This document shows, one piece after another, positions 1 through 6,276 of a stretch of 7,062 bases of DNA. The DNA is from GCA-2786165 sp964625775 (lineage in GTDB: Bacteria > Pseudomonadota > Gammaproteobacteria > Legionellales > Legionellaceae), in NCBI GenBank assembly GCA_964625775.1, contig CAZVEH010000074.1, positions 1 to 7,062 of the forward strand. Direction: 5' to 3'. Position 1 is the first letter of the stretch. Every line of letters starts with the position of its first letter. The notes beneath the pieces were generated by a model. That model was not told where the DNA came from and did no database searches. It saw only the letters and a list, made by a program, of their open reading frames with translations. Position numbers and translations under genes: made by a program.

Positions 1-52
1 TACCACACGACAGGAGATCCCTCGCTGCGCTCGGGATGACGTGGGGAGTTAC
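1..52 (+). repeat. Dispersed palindromic-type repeat, left copy
   Basis: This intergenic, GC-rich repeat has the core CCCTCGCTGCGCTCGGG bounded by GAT and ATG. An inverted copy lies at 7001-7053. The two are identical over 46 bases (1-46 against 7053-7008) and then differ by one substitution and one base in a G run before a shared TTAC. The outer pentamers ATCCC and GGGAT can pair, giving an imperfect hairpin. The left copy starts at the window edge, so it may extend further. From general experience, very similar GTCATCCCGAGCG-type repeats are scattered between genes in many bacterial genomes; that is recollection, not a search. It has no coding potential. Confidence 0.85.
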
Positions 53-86
53 AATAATACAAGTACAACCCATGGTTTATTTTAAC

Positions 87-120
87 TCAGCGACATTGGG
101 GGGACTTCAAATGTCGCTGA
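87..120 (-). terminator. Hairpin downstream of prs, possible terminator
   Basis: A perfect 11-bp inverted repeat is present: TCAGCGACATT at 87-97 and AATGTCGCTGA at 110-120. The 12-base loop is six G then ACTTCA on the plus strand. It sits 43 bases beyond the prs stop codon, where a transcript end would be expected. Read in the prs direction the stem is followed by GTTAAAATAAACC, which lacks a T-run. Read on the plus strand it is followed by TATGTTTTTG with five T. It could therefore be a weak bidirectional terminator, a 3'-end stabilising stem, or an end for a plus-strand transcript arriving from outside the window. Confidence 0.4.
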
Positions 121-162
121 TATGTTTTTGTTGGATAGATTTAGGGGCAGGGTAGTGTTAAA

Positions 163-1110
163 TCAGTCAGCGAACATTGAGCTGACTGATTGTTCATCAT
201 TGACGCGCTTTAATGCCTGTGCCAATAACTCTGAAAGACTGATGACTCTGATTTTCTTACAATGCTTGGCTTCTTCAGATAATGGGATGGTATTAGTGAC
301 AACAACTTCATCTAATGATGAGTTAGATATGTTTTCTAATGCTTGTCCAGACAATACGGGGTGAGTAATATAAGCTCTCACACTGAGTGCGCCTGATTTT
401 TTCAATTCAGCAGCAGCAGTACACATCGTGCCAGCCGTGTCTACAATGTCATCTATGATAATGCAGTGTTTTTTTGCGGGCTCACCGATGATATGCATAA
501 CTTCAGATTTGTTCGGACCACTACGACGTTTATCAATGATGGATAGTTCAGCATCATTCAAGCGTTTTGCCATGGCACGCGCACGTACCACACCACCCAC
601 ATCGGGTGACACTATCATCAGAGGATCAAGTTGTTGTTTTAGGATGTCGGCAAGCATAACCGGGGTTGAATACACATTATCGACAGGCATATAGAAAAAG
701 CCTTGAATTTGGTCCGCATGTAAATCTACGGTTAAAACGCGGCAGATACCCACCGATGCCATCATATCCGCAACGACTTTTGCGGTGATAGGAACACGGG
801 CAGAACGAACGCGTCTATCTTGTCTTGCGTACCCGAAATAAGGTACGACAGCAGTAATACGCGCCGCAGAAGAACGTCTCAATGCATCAGCCATGGTTAA
901 TAGTTCCATGAGATTATTATTGGCTGGTGCGGAAGTTGATTGGATGACAAATACATCTTTTCCTCGAACATTCTCAAGGATCTCAATCAGAGTTTCGCCA
1001 TCGCTAAAGGTGCCTACATGCGCTTTACCTATGTTCAATTTGAGATAAGACGCGATATCTTCTGCCAGAGTTGGATTTGAATTTCCAGTAAAAATCATCA
1101 TTGTTGACAT
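163..1110 (-). CDS. prs: Ribose-phosphate pyrophosphokinase (PRPP synthetase)
   Basis: This cytosolic enzyme transfers pyrophosphate from ATP to ribose 5-phosphate to make PRPP, the precursor for purine, pyrimidine, histidine, tryptophan and NAD synthesis. The protein has the class I Prs signature DLHADQIQGFF (about residues 129-139), the catalytic flexible-loop segment IDKRR (about 192-196) and the PRPP-binding loop DDIVDTAGT (about 220-228). The RQDRRVRSARVP segment of the ATP-binding and regulatory region is also present. I chose the ATG at 1110, which gives 315 aa, the same length as E. coli Prs and with the same N-terminal register (MSTMMIFTGN against MPDMKLFAGN). An in-frame TTG at 1119 would add three residues, but it lies only one base from the AAGG ribosome-binding site at 1124-1121, which is 10 bases from the ATG. 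It lies downstream of tRNA-Gln on the same strand, as in many gammaproteobacteria. rplY, the usual downstream gene, is not present in the remaining 162 bases. No lesions are seen. Confidence 0.97.
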   Translation of the reverse strand: MSTMMIFTGNSNPTLAEDIASYLKLNIGKAHVGTFSDGETLIEILENVRGKDVFVIQSTSAPANNNLMELLTMADALRRSSAARITAVVPYFGYARQDRRVRSARVPITAKVVADMMASVGICRVLTVDLHADQIQGFFYMPVDNVYSTPVMLADILKQQLDPLMIVSPDVGGVVRARAMAKRLNDAELSIIDKRRSGPNKSEVMHIIGEPAKKHCIIIDDIVDTAGTMCTAAAELKKSGALSVRAYITHPVLSGQALENISNSSLDEVVVTNTIPLSEEAKHCKKIRVISLSELLAQALKRVNDEQSVSSMFAD

Positions 1111-1132
1111 GTAAGACAAACCTTAATAGAGA

Positions 1133-1228
1133 TAAACACATAGCAGAAAACAACGAGACAGATATTATTATTATTGTTTAGGCGAAAACCACACGCATTC
1201 TTTCTCGTTATTTTCTGCTATCTGTTTA
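1133..1228 (-). repeat. Long inverted repeat (26-nt arms) in the prs leader
   Basis: The arm at 1133-1158 and the reverse complement of the arm at 1203-1228 agree at 24 of 26 positions, with 44 bases between them. In RNA read in the tRNA-to-prs direction the two differences become one U·G wobble and one G·G mismatch, giving an almost continuous 26-bp stem. The stem ends 8 bases before the AAGG ribosome-binding site of prs, so it does not cover that site. The 44-base loop holds an (ATT)n tract at about 1163-1175 on the plus strand. Possible roles are an RNase III processing site separating tRNA-Gln from prs mRNA, a leader or stability element, or a small MITE-like insertion. The sequence does not decide between them. 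Confidence 0.75.
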
Positions 1229-1246
1229 CTTGTGTTTTCAAAATTG

Positions 1247-1321
1247 TGGCTGGGGTGCTAGGATTCGAACCTAGGAATGCAGGGATCAAAACCCTGTGCC
1301 TTACCACTTGGCGACACCCCA
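1247..1321 (-). tRNA. tRNA-Gln (anticodon UUG)
   Basis: The minus strand reads as a full 75-nt tRNA. The acceptor stem TGGGGTG pairs with CACCCCA. The D-arm is GCCAAGTGGTAAGGC, the anticodon stem CAGGG/CCCTG encloses loop TTTTGAT with anticodon TTG, and the T-arm CCTAGGTTCGAATCCTAGG contains the invariant TTCGA. The discriminator is G73 and the 3' CCA is encoded (1249-1247). It closely resembles E. coli glutamine tRNA, including the U1-A72 pair typical of bacterial tRNA-Gln. The gene decodes CAA and, by wobble, CAG. It precedes prs on the same strand by 136 bases with no T-run terminator between them, so co-transcription is possible. Confidence 0.97.
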
Positions 1322-1358
1322 ATATTTTGTGGCTTTTTTATCATTGCGACATGCGGGT

Positions 1359-1387
1359 ATTTTGCAGAGATTTAAATTGCTTGTCAA
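1359..1387 (-). promoter_or_regulatory. Sigma70-type promoter for tRNA-Gln (and perhaps prs)
   Basis: On the minus strand there is a perfect -35 TTGACA (1387-1382), a 17-base spacer and a -10 CAAAAT (1364-1359, 4 of 6 matches). The start site would be near 1352, leaving a leader of about 30 bases before the tRNA 5' end. The bases after the -10 are GC-rich (ACCCGC), as in stringently controlled stable-RNA promoters. The assignment rests on sequence match alone. Confidence 0.7.
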
Positions 1388-1452
1388 CTTAATTCAAACG
1401 GGTTTTTTGACTTAAAACCGCTTTGATAAACACGACATTGTCCTTGTTGTGC

Positions 1453-1458
1453 TATAAT
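1453..1458 (+). promoter_or_regulatory. Candidate -10 box for the 626-aa gene
   Basis: A perfect TATAAT lies 29 bases before the ATG at 1488. No good -35 is found at 16-18 bases; the nearest is TTGATA at 1423-1428, with an overlong 24-base spacer. Initiation would fall near 1465 and leave a leader of about 23 bases containing AAAGGG (1468-1473). That possible ribosome-binding site is 14 bases from the ATG, which is longer than ideal. A weak or activator-dependent promoter would fit. Confidence 0.45.
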
Positions 1459-1487
1459 AAATCAAACAAAGGGATTTTTGTTAAATT

Positions 1488-3368
1488 ATGCAAAACTCAG
1501 ATGATAGACAGCATTTGATTAATGTGCCGCCGAGCAGTGATGAAATTCACAATCTGAACTGTTATCGTTTTTTACGCGCCCTTACGTTGCCCGATAAATC
1601 AATTCCTGGCGTACCAGAAATAAACTTCATTCGGGATTTAAAACAACAAAGTTACGATGCTGAAACTCCGTATGGTGCTTTGTATTACTTGTTCATGGTG
1701 CATTTGGAAGAGGCTGTTTCCAGTCAAACAGGATTGCAACGCAAAGAATATGATCCTTTTTTCCTGTCATTGTATGAAAATAAAAATGGTAATTTGGAAA
1801 AGACGTACGAATATATTCAAAGCATTGCTCTGAGTAAAACCCCTTCCGGTACCTCGGTCCAAAAATCCATAGAGCATGCCGTAAAAGACCGTGAAAAAAC
1901 TCTAAACCCTTATACGCCCAGTCAAGCTGGCTCAGTCATGGGGCGTTTTTGGGACATGATATCGCCTAACTATAAAGCAAGCCATAAAACCAGTTTAGCC
2001 ACTCAGAGATCTTATCGATATAATTTAAACTCGCCACATAAAGAACTTCGTTTTGGTACTCAAGGACAGACTCAAAATTACTGGTCTCGGGTCAGTCCTT
2101 TGTTTGAAAGATTTTTAAGCGCCCAATTACGCCGCGAAACCTGTAATGGTGGCAGAAAAGGGATCACGCATATTTATTTTAATAATTTAGGCAAAGATCG
2201 ATCAGTCCTGAGCTATGAAGGACGATTTGAGTCAGGTTTGACGGTAACATTGCAGCGTTTAGAAAAAAAACATCCCAATGTTGCAGTGATCACCCTGCCA
2301 GCAGATAAAGGTTTAATGGCTCATCACGATTTTTTTGATACGCACCCACAAGAGTTTGTAAAAGATGTGCGGCAAAGATTATTAGATATAGTGCACAACT
2401 CCTCAAGTGAAACAATCAGCGATTTTTATATCAGTCCAGAGATACGAGCTCTATTATTTAAATCGCAACGTGGTGAAGAAATAATCTTAGAGCATTTATT
2501 AAATACCAGCTTTAGCGTGCTTGGGTTCCATGATCAAGAGAAGCTTCTTTCTCCTGCCCAAAGTCAAGCTGTATGGGTTCATTTTAATAAGTTTGAATTA
2601 CCCCAATTTATCATTGAAAAATTAGCACCGACTACTTTTAACTTTTCTTGTAAAGATGCGATCGATCGCGGCGGCATATCCTCGGCTTATTATAATTTGA
2701 TGTGTTCTTTTGCGACTCAGACTCCCATGACCAGGGATGAATTTGAAACGGCCTTACATGCTGCTCCTCTGATGGTGAAAGGCCGTGGGATGAACAACCA
2801 TTTGAATATCATTTGGAATACGGTTGATCAATATATGCAAGCTCATCCAGACGAAGTTTTGGACTCCAAAAAAAGCTGGCTTGTTGCCTGGCGGGATGCT
2901 AATTGCCCGAAAGAACGTGCCGGAGAACTTTTGGAGCGTCGTCTTAATGAATGTATAGCTGACTTAAGCACTAGAGACACTGCGCCAGAAATTTCTCATG
3001 GCTTAAAAGTTTTGCAGAGTATTCAAAAGATTGATCGTTCTCATCCTGTATATGACGCCTTACTCTTAGATGTTGTTGTGACTACTTACGCCCTATGCTT
3101 GGAGCCACAAGATGTTCAAAACCCTAAAGCAGGGCATCACTATCAACTCTTGATCAAAAAAATGCAGAGCCAGTTTGCTCCTTCGGCCACTTATATGCAG
3201 GCATTTTGGGAATTTATAAAATCATTGTTTATGTCCACAAAAGAAAAATCCCTAAAAGAACAGCAAAAACAAGGCTTCAAAGCAGTTACCGAGCATATGG
3301 GGCTGTGGAAACCAACAAAACCGCACAAACCTTCTTCACCGGATGATCAGACACCCCGCCATGACTAG
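1488..3368 (+). CDS. Unknown 626-aa protein with Cx5R phosphatase-like loop; possible secreted effector
   Basis: I cannot assign this protein to a named family. It is predicted soluble: I see no signal peptide or membrane segment. The most informative segment is NFSCKDAIDRGG (residues 385-396), with C388 and R394 in Cx5R spacing. It resembles the P-loops of Sac-type (CMDCLDRTN) and SopB/IpgD/SidF-type (CKSGKDRTG) phosphoinositide phosphatases, but has GG where those have T. Other likely conserved stretches are THIYFNNLGKDRS (about 227-239), EGRFESGLTVTLQRLE (244-259) and VAVITLPADKG (265-275). The tail (about 582-626) is hydrophilic and rich in K, Q, P and H. The length, lack of an enzyme-family match and a phosphatase-like loop suggest a Legionella-type Dot/Icm effector, but no clear E-block or secretion signal is visible. 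It stands alone, divergent from tRNA-Gln, and its stop overlaps that of the nuclease gene by 4 bp. The reading frame is intact over 1.9 kb, so it is probably functional. Confidence 0.85.
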   Translation: MQNSDDRQHLINVPPSSDEIHNLNCYRFLRALTLPDKSIPGVPEINFIRDLKQQSYDAETPYGALYYLFMVHLEEAVSSQTGLQRKEYDPFFLSLYENKNGNLEKTYEYIQSIALSKTPSGTSVQKSIEHAVKDREKTLNPYTPSQAGSVMGRFWDMISPNYKASHKTSLATQRSYRYNLNSPHKELRFGTQGQTQNYWSRVSPLFERFLSAQLRRETCNGGRKGITHIYFNNLGKDRSVLSYEGRFESGLTVTLQRLEKKHPNVAVITLPADKGLMAHHDFFDTHPQEFVKDVRQRLLDIVHNSSSETISDFYISPEIRALLFKSQRGEEIILEHLLNTSFSVLGFHDQEKLLSPAQSQAVWVHFNKFELPQFIIEKLAPTTFNFSCKDAIDRGGISSAYYNLMCSFATQTPMTRDEFETALHAAPLMVKGRGMNNHLNIIWNTVDQYMQAHPDEVLDSKKSWLVAWRDANCPKERAGELLERRLNECIADLSTRDTAPEISHGLKVLQSIQKIDRSHPVYDALLLDVVVTTYALCLEPQDVQNPKAGHHYQLLIKKMQSQFAPSATYMQAFWEFIKSLFMSTKEKSLKEQQKQGFKAVTEHMGLWKPTKPHKPSSPDDQTPRHD

Positions 3369-5920
3369 GTGGTTTCAAGTCTGCACAAACCATGAAATGA
3401 ACATTGCTGACATAAGCTAGTGCGCTTGGGTTGTGGTGCACAATATCCCGTTTTGATTTCATGGGCTAAATGGGTCAATTGTTGTTCCCAATATGCATGG
3501 TGGTCAGACCAAGTTTTAGGAGGTTTGACCGAAGTGATGCCTTGTTCGCTCATCCTATCCGCGCTAAAGCCACTCAGCGTCATGTGGCCAGTTTTGAGCT
3601 GCATAAATAGTATGGTGTGAATTTGTTTGTCGAGCAGGGCATACAGCAATAACTGCGGCGCTTCTGGCCGGTCTTCTGCCCAGGGCTGTGTGGTCGGTAA
3701 ACTTGTCTTATAGTCAATCACAGTTTTAATCGGAATGTCCTGGAGTGATCGATCTAATCGATCGATTCTTACTTGAAATGCTATGTCCGCCAGGGTGAGT
3801 TTGTAGGTTTGCTCTAAGGATTCTATGACAAACGGTTGGCGTTGTTTCTCCCATTCTAAACTTTCATACACCAGACATTTTAAGCGGTTATGTTCCACTT
3901 GTTGTGTTAAAGGTGAAAAAGAAGCGTAACGTGTTTGACGAAAGGTCGATAAAGTGGTTTTAACGATTTGCTCGATTACTTCTTCTAAATGGGTTGAACT
4001 CAGTGCCAATAAGGCTGCCTGACTGCCTAGCTTTTTCCATAGTGCTTCCAGGACACGATGTAAAATTTGTCCACGTTCCATGAGATCGAGTCCATCTGTC
4101 CTCTCGGGCGCAGTTCTCGCTTTGAGCCGATAAGCAGCAAAAGCTTGAAAGGGACATTTGGCTTGATGGGCCAATAATGCAGTGCCACCGGGTACATGTT
4201 CTAGTGAATCAGGAGGATGAAAGTAAGTGTCTTCATAGCGCTCAAGACCTAGCGCTTTCACTTTGAGAGACACTGTTTTGCTGGGTAGAATGGGATGATT
4301 TTTAATCAAAACACAAGGCAGCTGTGGCTGGTCGTTTAGCATTGTGGGATAGCTATACACGATGTGGTTACAGGCAAAAGCAAGTCGCTCCAACCCCTGT
4401 TGAGCCCTCTCAAATTCGCGTTGACTACAGGTGTACGGCATCAAGCACTCTCTTTGCAACGAAATAGGCAGCAAAGGTGAAAATCGTGTTTTATGCGGTA
4501 GACACTGATCCGTCAAACCACTGACCCAAATACTGTCAAATAGGCACCCAGATGCTTCAAGTAATCCTAAAATGGTAATAGGCGTAACTGGCTTTTTGAT
4601 TTGAAACACTACGGTATGCGCGAGCTCACGTAATAGTTGCAGCGCTTCATTGGCAGACATAGATGAGGCAACCGCATTTATACTCATCAAGTCATCTAAC
4701 AGCACAATAAACCGATTAAAACATTGATAGGTTTCTGAAAGAACAGGACCTTCTCCCGGAAAGCCCATCAGCTCAAGGCGTTCTTTAAAATGAGAGGTCC
4801 AAGCGCTGGGGCTATCCTGCTCAGGGTAAGGTTGTATTTGTTGCAAGGCACTATGCAATATCGGGGTTGGTGTGGCGATTTGCGTTAAAAATTCAGACCA
4901 AGAGACCAGTGATTCTTTCATCATTGTGCTCTCTTGCAAGACTTGTGAACGAGCAATAAACTCTTTTTGAGTGCCACTGAGGAATGGTGACTGTAAAAGC
5001 AAGCGAATTTGATGGGTCGTTACATGATGCAAATCCAGCGCCAACCATTGTAAGGCTGCACCTACCACAGGAAAGTCGCTTAACGGGGCGCCATAAGATA
5101 TGTTGTACGCGTGCGGTGTAACATGATGATCAAATATGTTTTGAATCGTTTGTGCTTGCGCCTGCAAATCAGGTACTACAATGGCAATTTGCTGGTCGCC
5201 TTGCGCCATTCTCTCATCTACCCAAGCAAGCATTTGCTGATATTCTTCCTGTTGATCATGAGCAGGTAAAGAATGTACAGAGCTGTTATGTGTTGTGGTA
5301 CCTAAGTCTTTCGCAATGAGATCATCAAATAATTGCGGGCAATTGCTGTGCTCAAGTGCCTGTTGCAAGTGTTGCTGTATAGGAGTGAACTCATCAAAGC
5401 AACTCCAGATCATGCATTGAGCAGGAAGTTCAGCCTGAGTTTTGATGATATATTCTGGAATCAACTGGGCTGCAATGGCATTTTGGACGATCAGTGTCTG
5501 CTGAAATGTTTTGAACCAGTGTTGAAAACGTCGCGTATGAGTTGTGCTATCAAACGAGACATCGTTGGGTGAAATTTGCCAAGCTTGACATCGCGCCCAT
5601 GCTTCATAGACCACATCTAACAAGCCCGTAGAAATTGGATCTACATGATGTTGATTCAGAATCAAACGCCATAGATATCGTGTTTGATGTTCTGAAAGCA
5701 GCAAAGGGTGAGGCTGGTGGGGTAACTGATGTCTAAGTTTACCAAATAGATGGCGTAAAAATGCTTCATAAGAGAAACACTGAGGCTTGATCAATAGTGT
5801 ACCCGTGGAGTGGTAAGATGCGTCGTATGCTTGCAATAATTGGAGGCTGAGCCGATTATTGGGTGTGATCACCATCGCACCTTCATGCAAATAGTTAAGT
5901 ACGTCGAGAGTATGCTTCAT
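3365..5920 (-). CDS. AddB/RecB-family PD-(D/E)XK nuclease (probable DNA repair protein)
   Basis: This is a likely cytosolic recombination-repair nuclease with an AddB-like layout. The N-terminus has the motif VITPNNRL (17-24), typical of the proteobacterial probable DNA repair protein family (TIGR03623-like, as I recall). There is no Walker A motif, so the N-terminal helicase-like domain is expected to be inactive. A middle segment runs ILGLLEASGCLFDSIWVSGL (450-469). The C-terminal RecB-type nuclease domain shows H621 in RGQILHRVLEALW, D720 in VRIDR, D736 and K738 in VIDYKTS, and Q756/Y760 in QLLLY. C589 plus C837, C840 and C846 (CxxCx5C) match the Fe-S cluster of AddB-type nucleases. Length (851 aa) fits the family. 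The ATG at 5920 has no good Shine-Dalgarno, but family members usually have 15-25 residues before the VITPNNRL motif; an in-frame ATG at 5875 follows AAGG and is the alternative. No helicase partner (AddA/UvrD-like) is in the window. Confidence 0.9.
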   Translation of the reverse strand: MKHTLDVLNYLHEGAMVITPNNRLSLQLLQAYDASYHSTGTLLIKPQCFSYEAFLRHLFGKLRHQLPHQPHPLLLSEHQTRYLWRLILNQHHVDPISTGLLDVVYEAWARCQAWQISPNDVSFDSTTHTRRFQHWFKTFQQTLIVQNAIAAQLIPEYIIKTQAELPAQCMIWSCFDEFTPIQQHLQQALEHSNCPQLFDDLIAKDLGTTTHNSSVHSLPAHDQQEEYQQMLAWVDERMAQGDQQIAIVVPDLQAQAQTIQNIFDHHVTPHAYNISYGAPLSDFPVVGAALQWLALDLHHVTTHQIRLLLQSPFLSGTQKEFIARSQVLQESTMMKESLVSWSEFLTQIATPTPILHSALQQIQPYPEQDSPSAWTSHFKERLELMGFPGEGPVLSETYQCFNRFIVLLDDLMSINAVASSMSANEALQLLRELAHTVVFQIKKPVTPITILGLLEASGCLFDSIWVSGLTDQCLPHKTRFSPLLPISLQRECLMPYTCSQREFERAQQGLERLAFACNHIVYSYPTMLNDQPQLPCVLIKNHPILPSKTVSLKVKALGLERYEDTYFHPPDSLEHVPGGTALLAHQAKCPFQAFAAYRLKARTAPERTDGLDLMERGQILHRVLEALWKKLGSQAALLALSSTHLEEVIEQIVKTTLSTFRQTRYASFSPLTQQVEHNRLKCLVYESLEWEKQRQPFVIESLEQTYKLTLADIAFQVRIDRLDRSLQDIPIKTVIDYKTSLPTTQPWAEDRPEAPQLLLYALLDKQIHTILFMQLKTGHMTLSGFSADRMSEQGITSVKPPKTWSDHHAYWEQQLTHLAHEIKTGYCAPQPKRTSLCQQCSFHGLCRLETT

Positions 5921-5952
5921 AGAGTAAGTGCATTGCCATCTTGGAATATGTC

Positions 5953-5961
5953 ATTTTAGCA
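5953..5961 (-). promoter_or_regulatory. Candidate extended -10 promoter for the nuclease gene
   Basis: The minus strand reads TGCTAAAAT (5961-5953), an extended -10 (TGn plus TAAAAT, 5 of 6 matches). Its start site would be near 5946, with a leader of about 26 bases before the ATG at 5920. No convincing -35 is present, as is usual for extended -10 promoters. A small dyad, AAGATA-GT-TATCTT (5972-5985), lies just upstream and could bind a regulator. Evidence is motif match only. Confidence 0.35.
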
Positions 5962-6011
5962 AATCAAGCGTAAGATAGTTATCTTTTTAGCATTAGCAAA
6001 CTAGGGCAATG

Positions 6012-6275
6012 ATATGGACTCATCCTGCCTTTTACCCGGCTACTAAAATGAGCCACAATGGTAGGGTTAACCAAAACCTATCGGAAGGAGAGTCCAATGA
6101 AGAATATTGCTGTATTAGGCATTGATTTGGCAAAAGATGTTTTTCAGCTACACGGAGTAAATGAACACGGGAAAAAAGATACTGGTCGGCATTGCCACGT
6201 TAATTGCTCAGCTACCAAGTGTAAAATAGTGATGGAAGCCTGTGGCAGCTCAAATTATTTGTCGCGTAAATTCTT
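6012..6275 (+). mobile_element. IS110/IS1111-family insertion sequence, left-end remnant
   Basis: The start of an IS110-family transposase (6097 onward) is preceded by a short non-coding left end beginning near ATGGACTCATCCTGCC (6012-6027). That resembles the ATGGACTC subterminal repeats I recall for the IS1111 subgroup. The non-coding leader of about 85 bases is short, which also fits IS1111 better than IS110 proper, where the longer left end encodes the bridge RNA. Homology stops near 6273. The rest of the transposase, the right end and any 3' bridge-RNA region are missing. The left boundary is approximate because IS110 elements make no diagnostic terminal repeat or target duplication. The remnant is immobile by itself. 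Confidence 0.7.
6097..6273 (+). pseudogene. IS110/IS1111-family transposase, N-terminal fragment with frameshifts
   Basis: The intact protein is a DEDD (RuvC-like) transposase acting with a bridge RNA. The start MKNIAVLGIDLAKDVFQLHG carries the first catalytic Asp (GID), and IVMEACGSSNYLSRKF carries the second acidic residue (MEA). A strong GGAAGGAG (6083-6090) lies 6 bases before the ATG at 6097; an earlier in-frame ATG at 6058 lacks this support. Between the two blocks the frame is damaged: 6200-6220 read in the next frame gives LIAQLPS, the expected family sequence before CKIVMEAC. The coding frame instead gives NCSATK. This implies compensating small indels, one probably near the A-run at 6172-6177 and one near 6220, with a few residues lost. 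The frame then runs into unrelated sequence after 6273. About 60 of some 320-340 residues remain, so the gene is dead. Confidence 0.85.
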
Positions 6276-6276
6276 T

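Noticed and set aside
122..694. Plus-strand open frames of 80 and 88 aa across prs
   Set aside because: Both are antisense to conserved prs coding sequence and show no family-like sequence.
1163..1177. (ATT)n tract as a CRISPR or phase-variation repeat
   Set aside because: It has only about four units in a non-coding loop, too short and too simple to support either.
1174..1392. 72-aa plus-strand open frame
   Set aside because: It covers the tRNA-Gln gene in antisense and has no ribosome-binding site; an open frame by chance.
1401..1419. GGTTTT/AAAACC hairpin before the 626-aa gene
   Set aside because: The stem is only six base pairs, mostly A-T, so it is not distinguishable from chance in AT-rich DNA.
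3420..5572. Short open frames within the nuclease gene (66, 65 and 79 aa)
   Set aside because: They are shadows of the conserved nuclease reading frame, which carries clear motifs in its own frame.
5972..5985. Dyad AAGATA-GT-TATCTT as a terminator or toxin-antitoxin operator
   Set aside because: A two-base centre cannot form an RNA hairpin of use, and no regulator gene is nearby. It is kept only as a possible protein-binding site next to the candidate nuclease promoter.
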